Shown: positions 1 through 8,367 of the stretch, one piece after another
How the letters are laid out: each line of letters begins with the position of its first letter
Numbering within the stretch: position 1 is the first letter of the stretch
Assembly: GCA_038400315.1 (NCBI GenBank)
Contig: CP151667.1
Coordinates: 5,095,174-5,159,173, forward strand
Length of the DNA: 64,000 nucleotides
From: Isosphaeraceae bacterium EP7
GTDB taxonomy: Bacteria > Planctomycetota > Planctomycetia > Isosphaerales > Isosphaeraceae
Reading direction: 5' to 3'
Made by a program: the position numbers and the translations under genes
The notes under the pieces: model-generated
The model's database searches: none
Told to the model about the DNA's origin: nothing
The model's input: only the letters and a program-made list of their open reading frames with translations

Positions 1-1331
1 TGGGCCACCTCAATCGGGCTACCTGATTCCTTCACCTTACGGGCGATCTGGAGGATGCATCCGACGTTGCCGGTGGCCACGCAATCGGCCCCCGTCGCCG
101 CGATCCGGTCCATCTTCCGCCTACCCAGGCGTTCGGACATCTCGGGCTCGGTCAGGTTGTAGGTCCCGGCTGCGCCGCAGCAGAGTTCCGACTCTTCAAG
201 CGGGACCAACTCGACACCGGGGATCATGCCCAGCAACTGCCGGGGCTGGCTCCGGATCTGCTGGCCGTGGCAAAGGTGGCAGGCGTCGTGATAGGTGACC
301 TTCATGGGCACCGGGACCGTCGGAGCGATGGGTCCGAGTTTGACGAGGAACTCGGTGATGTCCATCACCTTGGCGACGAATGCCTTGGCCCGCTCGTGGT
401 CCGGCCCGTGCAGCAGGTGGTCATAATCCTTGAGCATCGCGCCGCAGCCGGCGACGTTCACGACGATCGCGTCGTAGTCTTCCGGATTGAGCGCCTGGAT
501 GTTCTGGCGGGCGAATGCGAGCGCGGGTGCTTCCGAGCCCGAGTGGTAATGGATGGCGCCACAACAGGCCTGGGCGCGGGGGATGTGCACCTCGCAGCCG
601 TTCTTCTGGAGCACCCGGGCCGTTGCGTGATTGGTCTCAGGGAACATGGCGTCGGAGACGCAGCCCAGGAACATCGCCACGGTCGCACGCTTCGGGCCGA
701 TCGCGGGCAGGACCTCAGGGAGCGGCTTGGGCCGGGCCTTCAGGTCCGGCAACATCGACTGCATGCGCTGGAGTGTCGTGGGCAGGAGCCTGGTCAACCC
801 AGACTTCTCGGCGAGGTTCAGTAGGCCTGTCGCCTGCATCAAGCGGGCCGGTAGCAGGCTCAGCTTGACGCGCTTGGTGTAGGGGAAGAGGTGGTGCAAG
901 ATCAGACGCTGGAGCATGCTCGCCTTCTGAGCGGGCGATGCCGAGTGGTGAAGCGCGATCTTGAACGGCTCGATGAGCTTGGCGTATTGCACGCCGGAGG
1001 GGCATGCGCTCTCGCAGGCCCGGCAGTCGAGGCAGAGATCGAGGTGATGTCGGACCTCGGGGGTGACCGCAGTCCGGCCGTCGACGACCGCACGCATGAG
1101 ATAGATGCGCCCACGCGGACCGTCATTCTCGTCGCCGGTCTCGACATACGTCGGGCAACTCGAGGTGCAGAGTCCGCAGTGAATGCAATCCTGGAACTGG
1201 CGATATTCGATCTTCTCGGCCAGCCAGTTCAGGTCGACGCCGGCCTGGGCGGCGGGGACCTGTCGACCGCCGGGATCGGCCAGAATTCCGTGAGGTCCGG
1301 TGACGACCGGCCCGATGGCGGCGCTCGACAT
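1..1331 (-). CDS. glcF: Glycolate oxidase iron-sulfur subunit GlcF (partial)
   Basis: This is the electron-transfer subunit of the three-part glycolate dehydrogenase GlcDEF, which oxidises glycolate to glyoxylate and passes electrons to the respiratory chain at the inner membrane face. The visible 443 codons begin at an ATG at 1331 and run off the left edge, so the C-terminus is missing. Two ferredoxin-type clusters are plain: CIHCGLCTSSCP at residues 49-60 and CLDCRACESACP at 100-111. Two CCG-type cysteine pairs follow, ACCGAIHYH and LCCGAAGTYN, as expected for the two CCG domains of this family. It lies 73 bp after glcE on the same strand. No strong ribosome site precedes the ATG, so the start is the least certain part. 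Confidence 0.93.
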   Translation of the reverse strand, partial: MSSAAIGPVVTGPHGILADPGGRQVPAAQAGVDLNWLAEKIEYRQFQDCIHCGLCTSSCPTYVETGDENDGPRGRIYLMRAVVDGRTAVTPEVRHHLDLCLDCRACESACPSGVQYAKLIEPFKIALHHSASPAQKASMLQRLILHHLFPYTKRVKLSLLPARLMQATGLLNLAEKSGLTRLLPTTLQRMQSMLPDLKARPKPLPEVLPAIGPKRATVAMFLGCVSDAMFPETNHATARVLQKNGCEVHIPRAQACCGAIHYHSGSEAPALAFARQNIQALNPEDYDAIVVNVAGCGAMLKDYDHLLHGPDHERAKAFVAKVMDITEFLVKLGPIAPTVPVPMKVTYHDACHLCHGQQIRSQPRQLLGMIPGVELVPLEESELCCGAAGTYNLTEPEMSERLGRRKMDRIAATGADCVATGNVGCILQIARKVKESGSPIEVA

Positions 1332-1404
1332 GGGGTGGGCCCGTGCGGGTTCGAGGAGAGGAGGAGTCGGCTCGGCTCGCGGCGGCGGGATCGACCGGGC
1401 GTTC

Positions 1405-2649
1405 CTAAATTGTACCGAGGAATCGCCCGGGGTTCATGATCCCGGCGGGGTCGAGCGCCTTCTTGATTCGTTCGGTGAGGTGCCAGTCGGGCCTGGGATC
1501 GCCCCAGACCTTGAGGGCCTCCTTGCGGTCGGCCGGGCAGCGGGTCAGCACCACGCTCCCCTTCCCTCGTGCGGCCTCGGCCCTGAGGGCCGGGATTGCG
1601 GCGTCGGCACGCTCGATGTCGCCAAGGGCATGACCCCGGAGGATGCCCGAGCCCGCGTGGGCGCCTAGCTCCCAGGCTTCGGGGTCGAGCGAGCCTGCGA
1701 GTCCGGCGACTGCCGAAGGGACGACGTTGGCGAGGAACGAGAGCGGGCCCGGCTCGGCGGCCGGGAACTCGGCCAGCGCCGACCAGAGCGGCGCCGACTC
1801 CTGATCGCGGAGTACGGACAAGCACCCGTCCAGCTCCGACTGAAGCCGGTCGACCTGCCAGTCGACAGAAGCCTTGTTATCCTCGAAGCCCACGACGAGA
1901 ACCCATGCCGCTTCCGGCAGCCCAACAGGTCCGCCAACCCGCCGGGCGGCCGCGCGATTGAGCAGCTCGAGCGCGACCGGTCGAGTGCCCGACATGTTCA
2001 AGGAGGCAAGCCGCCGCTCGATCTCCGCGGGATCGTCGATGGGCCGCCAGGCGAGGGCGCAGGCCTCGGGCTTGGGCCTCACCTTCAGAGTCAGCTGGCT
2101 GATGATGCCGAGCGTCCCCATCGAGCCCGTCAGGAGCTTGGGCAGATCATAACCGGCGACGTTCTTGACGACGCGCCCTCCACCCTTGACCGGCTCGCCC
2201 GCGGCGCTCACGTAGCTGATGCCGATGATCTGGTCTCGGGGCCGGCCCCAGCCCAGGCGTTTGGGCCCGGTGGCGTTGCAGGCGAAGATGCCGCCGATCG
2301 TCGCGCGGTCGCCTTGCGGCGCGTCGACGTTCAGCCGCTGGCCGTGCTCGTCGAGCACGCCGGCGATTGCGGAAAGGGTCAGGCCGGCCTCGACGGTGAT
2401 CGTCATGTCGGCGTGGGGGTAGTCGATGACCCGGTTCAAGCCCGTCGTGTCGATGATCACGCCCGGGCGACTCGGGAGGCCGCCATAGTCGAGCGACGTG
2501 CGGCCCCCTTGCGGGTAGATGGCCGTTCCGTCGGCGGCGTGTCGTCCCACAAACTGGCTGAGGGCTTCGACGGACTCGGGGCGTTCGTGGGCGATGGCGA
2601 GGCGGCTATCGCCGAGAGGGCCGGCGGCCGGCGATTCGGGCCAGATCAA
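1405..2649 (-). CDS. glcE: Glycolate oxidase FAD-binding subunit GlcE
   Basis: GlcE is the second, shorter FAD-linked subunit of glycolate dehydrogenase. The 414 residues show the FAD_binding_4 signature: the PQGGRTSLDYGG loop near residue 46, then GDRATIGGIFACNATGPKR and GGRVVKNVAGYDLPKLLTGSMGTLG, both typical of GlcE. Its ATG overlaps the stop of the upstream gene as ATGA (2646-2649), so the two are probably translationally coupled. It sits between the unknown gene and glcF in an all-minus operon. The length is slightly above the roughly 350 residues of the E. coli protein. Confidence 0.93.
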   Translation of the reverse strand: MIWPESPAAGPLGDSRLAIAHERPESVEALSQFVGRHAADGTAIYPQGGRTSLDYGGLPSRPGVIIDTTGLNRVIDYPHADMTITVEAGLTLSAIAGVLDEHGQRLNVDAPQGDRATIGGIFACNATGPKRLGWGRPRDQIIGISYVSAAGEPVKGGGRVVKNVAGYDLPKLLTGSMGTLGIISQLTLKVRPKPEACALAWRPIDDPAEIERRLASLNMSGTRPVALELLNRAAARRVGGPVGLPEAAWVLVVGFEDNKASVDWQVDRLQSELDGCLSVLRDQESAPLWSALAEFPAAEPGPLSFLANVVPSAVAGLAGSLDPEAWELGAHAGSGILRGHALGDIERADAAIPALRAEAARGKGSVVLTRCPADRKEALKVWGDPRPDWHLTERIKKALDPAGIMNPGRFLGTI

Positions 2650-3446
2650 AGGAATCTCTCCGGGGGCGTGGTCGGGGAAGCCTCGCCGGGCAGGTCATGA
2701 TGATCCACGCCTGAGAGGATGCGATCGGCCGCCTCCTGCACCGCGCGGATGGTGGCAAGGGTCCATTCATCGAAGACGCCCGGCCAGGCGTCGGTGTGCA
2801 GAATCTGGCTTTCAAAGGCGAGACGGTAAAGGGCGTGGGCCACGCGGCGGTCGATGGCGGGCGTGTCTCGAAGTTGCACCTCGACCTCGGCCAGGGCCGC
2901 TTCCAACTCGGTCACTGAGGTGAGCGGAACGGCCTCTCCCCGACGGAGCGACGGCAGGAACGCCATCGGGTCCTCGGCGTCGTCGAGGCCGGCGTGGCGG
3001 CGGAGGGCCTGGGCGGCGGGGCTGAGGACGAAGCTCATCGGTCGAACCTCGGCGGGGTTCGCGGGATCCTGGAGCAGGCGGATCGGCGAGAAGGCTTCGC
3101 CCACCGCCGCAGTTGGCTGCATCTCGGCGGACAGCTCGGCCAGGTATTCGGGATCCTCGGAGATTGCGGTGAGACCTTCCAGGGTCCCTCGCCTCGCCTC
3201 CGACTCCTCGACCATCTGCCGCTCCTGGGCGGCCTCGATCGCGCGCCGAAGCAGGCTCGTGCAGTAGTCCTGAACGGAACCGGCGCCGGCGCGTCTCGCC
3301 TGCTCCTGGGCCCAGTCGATGAGGGTCCCGGGCAGATAGAGTGTCAGGCGAAGGGGCTCGGCGTGCGGATCTGGCAGGTGCTCGTCGCCGGTCCGATACA
3401 GGCCCGGCAGGCGCTTCCAGCGGGAATACATCGGTCGCTTGGCCAA
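2646..3446 (-). CDS. Unknown protein with ribbon-helix-helix-like N-terminus, inside the glc operon
   Basis: I do not recognise this 266-residue protein. Near its start it has a strand-like LRLTLYLPG segment followed by helices LIDWAQEQARRAG and VQDYCTSLLRRAIEAAQER, which resembles a ribbon-helix-helix (CopG/Arc) fold. The rest is acidic and mostly helical, with no catalytic motif I can name. I chose the TTG at 3446 because a GGAGG lies eight bases upstream (3455-3459). The frame stays open to 3524, but that would overlap glcD by 43 bp, and an ATG at 3431 has no good ribosome site. It is coupled to glcE by an ATGA overlap. Its place between glcD and glcE suggests a role in regulating, assembling or stabilising the oxidase; this is inference only. 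Confidence 0.72.
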   Translation of the reverse strand: MAKRPMYSRWKRLPGLYRTGDEHLPDPHAEPLRLTLYLPGTLIDWAQEQARRAGAGSVQDYCTSLLRRAIEAAQERQMVEESEARRGTLEGLTAISEDPEYLAELSAEMQPTAAVGEAFSPIRLLQDPANPAEVRPMSFVLSPAAQALRRHAGLDDAEDPMAFLPSLRRGEAVPLTSVTELEAALAEVEVQLRDTPAIDRRVAHALYRLAFESQILHTDAWPGVFDEWTLATIRAVQEAADRILSGVDHHDLPGEASPTTPPERFL

Positions 3447-3481
3447 CGGGGCGGCCTCCGTACGTCGTTCGGTCGCGTGGG

Positions 3482-4942
3482 TCAGGCCGAGGCTCGGTGG
3501 CCCGGATGGCTGCGCTCGATGCACCCGGCGCCCCCGGGAATGACCTTATCGGGGCTGCAACGCCCGTCGGGGTTGAACGCGTTGCGAATCTTGGTCATCA
3601 CCTCGAGATCGATCGGCGTGAAGAGCTTGCTCATGAACGAGATCTTCTCGACCCCAATCCCATGCTCGCCCGTCACGCTGCCGCCGAGGTTGATGCACTC
3701 GTCGAGGATCTCGTGGCTCGCTTCGAGCGCCCGCCGGACCTGATCGGGGTCGCGATCGTCGAACATCAAGATCGGATGGATGTTGCCGTCGCCTGCATGA
3801 AAGACGTTGGCAATCCGGATGTCGTGGCGCCGGCTGACCTGGTTCATAAACTCCAGAATGTCGGGCAGCTTGGTCCGCGGGACGACCCCGTCCTGGGTGC
3901 AGAACGCGGGCGTAAGCCGGCCGATGGCGCCGAAGGCCGACTTGCGACTCTTCCAGATGGCGATGTATTCCGGCTCTTTGCGGGTGTACCAGGCGATCGA
4001 CCGGCTGATCGACCCCTTGCCGCCGCTGACGATGGAGGAGATCGCCTGCGCCTCGCGGTCCATGCCGGCGTCGAGGCCGTCGACCTCGATGATCAAGACG
4101 GCGCCTGCCTCGGTCGGGAACCCGAAGTGAAACGCCTTCTCGACGGCTCCGATCATGAGCTGGTCGAGCATTTCCAGGGCCGCCGGCACGATGCCCGCCG
4201 CGACGATCTGGCTCACGGTCTCGGTGGCGTCGGCCACGCTGTCGAAGACGGCAAGCAAGGTCCGGCCTGCCTCGGGGTCGCGTACCAGGTTCACCGTGAT
4301 CCTGGTGACGATCCCGAAGGTTCCCTCGCTGCCGACCACCAGGCCGATCAGGTCATACCCCGGGCTGTCTTCGGCCAGGCCGCCGATCTCGACAACCTCG
4401 CCGTCAGGCAAGACTAGTTCGACGGCCCGAATGTGATTGACCGTCACCCCATATTTCAGGGTGTGGGGCCCGCCGGAATTGGTCGCCACGTTGCCGCCGA
4501 TGGTGCAGGCGCCCTGGCTCGAAGGGTCGGGGGCGAAGTGCAGGCCGGTGCCGGCCAGGGCGCGGGTCAGCCAGACGTTGACGACACCGGGTTCGACCAC
4601 GGCATATCGGTCGCGGGCGTTGATCTCGAGGATCTTCTTCATCCGGGTCATGCAGATCATCACACCGCCGCCGATGGCAAGCGTGCCCCCCGCCAGGCTG
4701 GTGCCGGCGCCTCTGGGGACGAACGGGATGTTGTGGCGATTGCAGGCCTTGACGACCTCGACCACCTGCTGGGTCGTGGTCGGGAAGACGACGACGTCGG
4801 GGATGCTCTTCTCGATCACGTAGCCGTCGCACTCGTAGACGAGCAGCTCGCTCTCGTGACAGATCAAGCCGTCCTTGCCGACGGCGACGGTGAGCTCGTC
4901 GATGAGCGCTCTGGGGAGAGTCGGAGTCTCGGCGACGGCCAT
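3482..4942 (-). CDS. glcD: Glycolate oxidase subunit GlcD (FAD-linked)
   Basis: This is the catalytic FAD flavoprotein of glycolate dehydrogenase, 486 residues, the normal length. The PP-loop reads PRGAGTSLAGG (about residue 76), followed by CTIGGNVATNSGGPHTLKYG, and the C-terminal GEHGIG motif at 425-430 carries the family histidine. It is the first gene of the operon glcD-unknown-glcE-glcF. The 140 bp upstream contain an AT-rich island with the palindrome GATCATTGATC. Related D-lactate dehydrogenases share this fold, but the adjacent glcE and glcF favour glycolate. Confidence 0.95.
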   Translation of the reverse strand: MAVAETPTLPRALIDELTVAVGKDGLICHESELLVYECDGYVIEKSIPDVVVFPTTTQQVVEVVKACNRHNIPFVPRGAGTSLAGGTLAIGGGVMICMTRMKKILEINARDRYAVVEPGVVNVWLTRALAGTGLHFAPDPSSQGACTIGGNVATNSGGPHTLKYGVTVNHIRAVELVLPDGEVVEIGGLAEDSPGYDLIGLVVGSEGTFGIVTRITVNLVRDPEAGRTLLAVFDSVADATETVSQIVAAGIVPAALEMLDQLMIGAVEKAFHFGFPTEAGAVLIIEVDGLDAGMDREAQAISSIVSGGKGSISRSIAWYTRKEPEYIAIWKSRKSAFGAIGRLTPAFCTQDGVVPRTKLPDILEFMNQVSRRHDIRIANVFHAGDGNIHPILMFDDRDPDQVRRALEASHEILDECINLGGSVTGEHGIGVEKISFMSKLFTPIDLEVMTKIRNAFNPDGRCSPDKVIPGGAGCIERSHPGHRASA

Positions 4943-4998
4943 CGTGGGGCGACCCCTTCGGTCCCGCGTGAAGCCGCGGCCCGACGGGCCCGCGACGC

Positions 4999-5009
4999 GA
5001 TCATTGATC
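4999..5009. promoter_or_regulatory. Palindrome upstream of glcD, possible operator
   Basis: GATCATTGATC is a 5-1-5 perfect palindrome 57 bp before the glcD ATG, in a short AT-rich island (about 4999-5020) within otherwise GC-rich DNA. The position suits a promoter or operator for the glc operon. No particular regulator is indicated. Confidence 0.3.
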
Positions 5010-5082
5010 CTAGATTAACATCCGCCCCGGCCCGCCGCCACGCCGGCATCGCCCCGAGAACCGAGCCCGGCCCGCAGGATCG

Positions 5083-5679
5083 TCAGGCCTGCTTTCCCTC
5101 GACCGCCAGGAGCAGGATGACCATGGCAATCGTCAAGGGACGCGGCATGATCGAGTCCGCGTCTTGGGAAAGCTCGACGTCGAAGGATTGCGTGAACCAG
5201 TTGAAACGCCCCGCGACGGTGGCCACGTTGCGGCCGTCGACCTCGATGTGGAAGGTCTGGGGCATGAGTAGCGCGAGCATCTCGTTGAACCGGCGGAAGA
5301 ATGCCTTCCAGCCGCTGTCCTCGGTGACCCGGCCGCGGACGACCCCATCGGCATCGAGGATCTCCCACTTATCCCGGAACAAGGAACTCCAGCCTTTTCG
5401 CCTGAGCGACCCGAAGCACTCGTTGGTCTGGGCGTCGTAGACATGATAGCTGGCGCTGAAGTCGATGATGCGGTCGGACTTGATTCGCAGGAGCTCATGC
5501 GATTGGGCCTCGTCGGCGAAGACCCGAATATCTTCCTTCAGCCTGAATGCCTTCTGCCGCGAGTAGGCCAGGAGAGTGCCGTCGAAGGCCCTGAGATGGA
5601 ACTGGGCCCCGAGCAAGGTGAAGATCTTCCGCCTCGCCTGGAACTGGTCGACCTGATAAAGCTCGGGCGTGGTCGTCAT
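5083..5679 (-). CDS. LURP-one/scramblase-like protein
   Basis: A 198-residue protein resembling the LURP-one-related (Tubby/scramblase fold) family. It is rich in alternating beta-strand patterns such as ELLRIKSDRIIDFSASYHVYDA, LGSLRRKG-type turns and WEILDADGVVRGRV, with a hydrophobic stretch near the C-terminus (PLTIAMVILLLAV). The ATG at 5679 follows an AGGAA about twelve bases upstream; the frame stays open to 5739 but that start lacks a site. It is a single gene divergent from ridA. The molecular role of bacterial members is not well established, and the assignment rests on fold-like pattern only. Confidence 0.6.
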   Translation of the reverse strand: MTTTPELYQVDQFQARRKIFTLLGAQFHLRAFDGTLLAYSRQKAFRLKEDIRVFADEAQSHELLRIKSDRIIDFSASYHVYDAQTNECFGSLRRKGWSSLFRDKWEILDADGVVRGRVTEDSGWKAFFRRFNEMLALLMPQTFHIEVDGRNVATVAGRFNWFTQSFDVELSQDADSIMPRPLTIAMVILLLAVEGKQA

Positions 5680-5927
5680 CGTCGGGGTCTTTCCTGCCGA
5701 AAAGGGGTCCGGGGCGCGGAGCCGGCATGCGGGCGACATGATATTCGTCGGAGCCGTCCGTGTCTCGCGGCCATCGCCCGAAATCGTTGGGAAAGATCGG
5801 GGAGGCGAGCCGACGGGGGGGCCTTTGGATTGTTGCGTTGAGGAGTCGAGCCGGTTAGCCTTGGCCGTTTGCCCGGAACCTCAGATTTCCGGCCCACCTG
5901 TTTTTCTCGGGGAGCGAGACGTCGACC

Positions 5928-6389
5928 ATGGGTGCTGAAGCGCGTATCGCCGAGCTGAATCTGGAGCTTCCCCCCGCGCCCAAGCCGGTGGCGACGTATT
6001 TGCCCGCGGTGACGACCGGCAAGTTTGTCTACGTCTCCGGCCACGGCCCGCTGCGTCCCGACGGCTCGCTTCACCAGGGAAAGCTTGGCGACGACCTCGA
6101 CGTCGCGGCCGGGCAGGCCGCCGCGCGGCAAACCGGCCTGGCGATCCTGGCCACGCTCCAGTCGCACCTCGGTTCGCTCGATAAGATCAAACGCCTCGTG
6201 AAGGTCCTGGGTATGGTCAACGCCCTGCCCGACTTCGCCGACCATCCTAAGGTGATCAACGGCTTCTCCGACCTCATGGTCGAGGTCTTTGGTGACGCCG
6301 GCAAGGGCGCCCGCAGCGCCGTGGGAATGGGCTCGCTGCCCGGTGGGATCGCCGTCGAGATCGAGGCGATCTTCGAACTGGCTGACTGA
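5928..6389 (+). CDS. RidA family (YjgF/YER057c) protein
   Basis: RidA-type proteins are small trimeric enzymes; the founding member hydrolyses reactive enamine/imine intermediates. The 153 residues match the longer subgroup found beside dehydrogenases: FVYVSGHGPLRPDG near residue 34, then KVLGMVNALPDFADHPKVINGFSDLM, and the C-terminal GARSAVGMGSLPGGIAVEIEAIF. The arginine in GARSAVG corresponds to the conserved substrate-binding Arg region. It is the first of three plus-strand genes (RidA, SDR, SIS) that may be co-transcribed. The substrate is unknown. Confidence 0.88.
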   Translation: MGAEARIAELNLELPPAPKPVATYLPAVTTGKFVYVSGHGPLRPDGSLHQGKLGDDLDVAAGQAAARQTGLAILATLQSHLGSLDKIKRLVKVLGMVNALPDFADHPKVINGFSDLMVEVFGDAGKGARSAVGMGSLPGGIAVEIEAIFELAD

Positions 6390-6449
6390 TCGATCGGGGC
6401 GGCCTCGGACGATTCGGTGTGTCGCGGCTTGGACTCGGAGGACAAGGCA

Positions 6450-7295
6450 TTGTCTCGGGCAGGACGCCTTCAGGGGCTCGGGTGCCTGGTGGTCGGTGGG
6501 ACGAGCGGGATCGGCCTGGCCACGGCCCGGCGATTCGTCGAAGAAGGCGCACGCGTCGTCGTGGTCGGGCGCTCGCGCGCCTCGGCCGAGGCGGCCGCCG
6601 CCTGGCTTGTCGACGAGGGTAAGTCGAGCGGCCAAAGATGCGAGGTCTTTGGACTGGCCGCCGACGTCAACGACGAGCCACGGGTCGAGGCGATCTTCGG
6701 CGAGACGCTCGAACGCCTCTCCGGCCGCCTCGATGTCCTCTTCCATGTCGCCGGCGTCAGTGGCCGCCGGTTCGGCGACGGCCCGTTGCACGAGTGCTCG
6801 GCCGAAGGTTGGGACGTGGTGCTCGGGACTAACACCCGTGGGGTTTTCCTCACGAACCGGGCCGCCGTCAGGCAGATGAGCAAGCAGTCGATCGACGAGT
6901 CGGGCCTTCGCGGGACGATCCTGAATATGGGCTCGGTCCTCTCCTGGTCGCCATCGCCCGACCTCTTCAGCACCTACGCCTACGCCGCGAGCAAGGGGGC
7001 CATCCAGGCGATGACCATCTGCGCCGCGGCCAAATATGCGCCAGAGCGTATCCGATTCAATATGATCGCACCGGCATTGATCGACACTCCCATGGCCTCG
7101 AGAGCCATCAATGACCCGGTGATCCGCGACTATCTGCGGACCAAGCAGCCGATTGCCGATGGGCCGGGTACCGTGGACGACTGCGCCGAGGCGGCTCTCT
7201 ATCTCTGCGAGCCCGCCTCGCGGTTCGTCACCGGCACAATCTTGCCGGTCGACGGCGGTTGGTGCATCTCGGAAGGCAGGCGGGCGAATGGCTGA
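6450..7295 (+). CDS. Short-chain dehydrogenase/reductase
   Basis: A classical SDR with the N-terminal NAD(P) motif GGTSGIG, the structural NVAG-like element as HVAGVSG, a catalytic Ser in NMGSVLSWSP, and the catalytic Tyr-Lys pair in YAYAASKGA. The C-terminus ends with the usual VTGTILPVDGGW. I place the start at TTG 6450, because GGAGG lies eight bases upstream; a GTG at 6417 in the same frame has no ribosome site. The stop overlaps the next gene by eight bases, so it is probably coupled to the SIS gene. The substrate is unknown; a sugar or sugar-acid alcohol is plausible from the SIS partner. Confidence 0.88.
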   Translation: MSRAGRLQGLGCLVVGGTSGIGLATARRFVEEGARVVVVGRSRASAEAAAAWLVDEGKSSGQRCEVFGLAADVNDEPRVEAIFGETLERLSGRLDVLFHVAGVSGRRFGDGPLHECSAEGWDVVLGTNTRGVFLTNRAAVRQMSKQSIDESGLRGTILNMGSVLSWSPSPDLFSTYAYAASKGAIQAMTICAAAKYAPERIRFNMIAPALIDTPMASRAINDPVIRDYLRTKQPIADGPGTVDDCAEAALYLCEPASRFVTGTILPVDGGWCISEGRRANG

Positions 7296-8082
7296 GCCGG
7301 AGAGGCGTGGCGAAGATGTCCTGACCCAGTACCTCCAAGAGGTCCGGGCGATCCTCGACGCCATCGAGGCCACACAGCTCGACCCCATTCGCCTCGCTTC
7401 GGAACGCTTCGCCCGGACGATCGCCGGGGGCCGTCTGGTTCACCTCTTCGGCACGGGCCACTCGCGGATGGCCGTCGAGGAAATGTTCCCCCGCTACGGC
7501 TCTTTCCCGGGTTTCCACCCAATCGTCGAGCTGTCGATGACCTTCCACAATCAGGTCGTCGGGGCCAACGGCCAGCGTCAGGCGATGTTCCTGGAGAACG
7601 TCCAGGGCTTCGGTCCCGTTCTCTGGCGCAACTTCATCACCAGCCCCGACGACTGCCTCCTCGCCATCTCGACCAGCGGCTGCAACGCCGTCACAATCGA
7701 CGTCGCCCTGGAAGCGAAGCGACTGGGGATGTTCGTCGTCGCCCTGACCTCGCTCGCCCATGCCGGGGTGTCGACTTCGCGGCACGAATCCGGCTGCAAG
7801 CTCCATGAAGTCGCCGACCTGGTCCTCGACCAGAAGGCCCCGCCCGGCGATGCCGTCGTCTGGATCGACGGGCTCGCCTCGCCCGTTGCCCCCGTCTCGA
7901 GTATCTCAGGCTGCGCGATCATCAACCTTCTCAAGGCCGATGTTGCCCGCCGACTCGTCGACCTGGGCGCCCCGCCTCACGTCCTGACGGCCTCCTGCCA
8001 CGTCGGCCCGACGCAGGCCGCCGCCATTTTCGAAGCCACATACGACGACTATCGGCGAAGGGTTGGCGTCCTCTCCAGGTGA
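7288..8082 (+). CDS. SIS (sugar isomerase) domain protein
   Basis: The 264 residues carry one SIS domain, the phosphosugar-binding fold of isomerases and RpiR-type regulators. FGTGHSRMAVEEMFPR near residue 45 and CLLAISTSGCNAVTIDVAL near 115 are the two phosphosugar loops. No HTH is present, so this is an enzyme-type or UPF0309-like stand-alone SIS protein. The ATG at 7288 overlaps the preceding SDR stop by eight bases and follows a GGAAGG-like site. With the SDR and RidA it may handle an amino or phosphosugar; the exact reaction cannot be read from sequence. Confidence 0.85.
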   Translation: MAEPERRGEDVLTQYLQEVRAILDAIEATQLDPIRLASERFARTIAGGRLVHLFGTGHSRMAVEEMFPRYGSFPGFHPIVELSMTFHNQVVGANGQRQAMFLENVQGFGPVLWRNFITSPDDCLLAISTSGCNAVTIDVALEAKRLGMFVVALTSLAHAGVSTSRHESGCKLHEVADLVLDQKAPPGDAVVWIDGLASPVAPVSSISGCAIINLLKADVARRLVDLGAPPHVLTASCHVGPTQAAAIFEATYDDYRRRVGVLSR

Positions 8083-8111
8083 GGAGAGAGATCCCACCGA
8101 GCCAGCCTTCT

Positions 8112-8152
8112 CACGGCCAGGCCAGGATTCTGGCCCGTGACGGACCTGGCCA
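8112..8152 (+). terminator. Overlapping hairpins after the SIS gene, possible terminator
   Basis: TCACGGCCAG (8112-8121) pairs with CTGGCCCGTGA (8131-8141) with one bulged base. A competing pairing uses GGCCAGG (8117-8123) with CCTGGCC (8146-8152). No U-tract follows. It lies 30 bp after the SIS stop, so a terminator is the simplest reading. Confidence 0.4.
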
Positions 8153-8159
8153 TCTCTAG

Positions 8160-8241
8160 ACAATTGCAATTCGATTCAGGTTCGCAAGTCGTTGATTGGC
8201 AACACTTTGAAGTAAATATCTTTGAATAAACAATTGCAATT
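8160..8241 (+). promoter_or_regulatory. Control region with two identical palindromes and tandem CTTTGAA
   Basis: ACAATTGCAATT occurs at 8160-8171 and again at 8230-8241, exactly 70 bp apart; its core AATTGCAATT is a perfect 10-bp palindrome. Between them CTTTGAA is repeated at 8205-8211 and 8220-8226. The block is strikingly AT-rich against its surroundings and lies 127-208 bp before the Gly/Tyr-rich secreted-protein gene at 8368. It looks like a promoter with a dimeric regulator bound at two sites; the regulator is unknown. Confidence 0.5.
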
Positions 8242-8367
8242 TTCAGCGATGGCATCAGCCCTGCTTTAGTTCCTCACGGGTCGAACGGAGACGAGAGTCG
8301 GAACGCTCGGCAAGGCGACGATGATCGGCGACTTTCGATGCGGGTCAAGGATCCCAGGGAGCAAACG

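Noticed and set aside
5676-7388. A 570-codon minus frame over ridA and the SDR gene
   Set aside because: The plus strand has RidA and SDR motifs; the minus frame has none.
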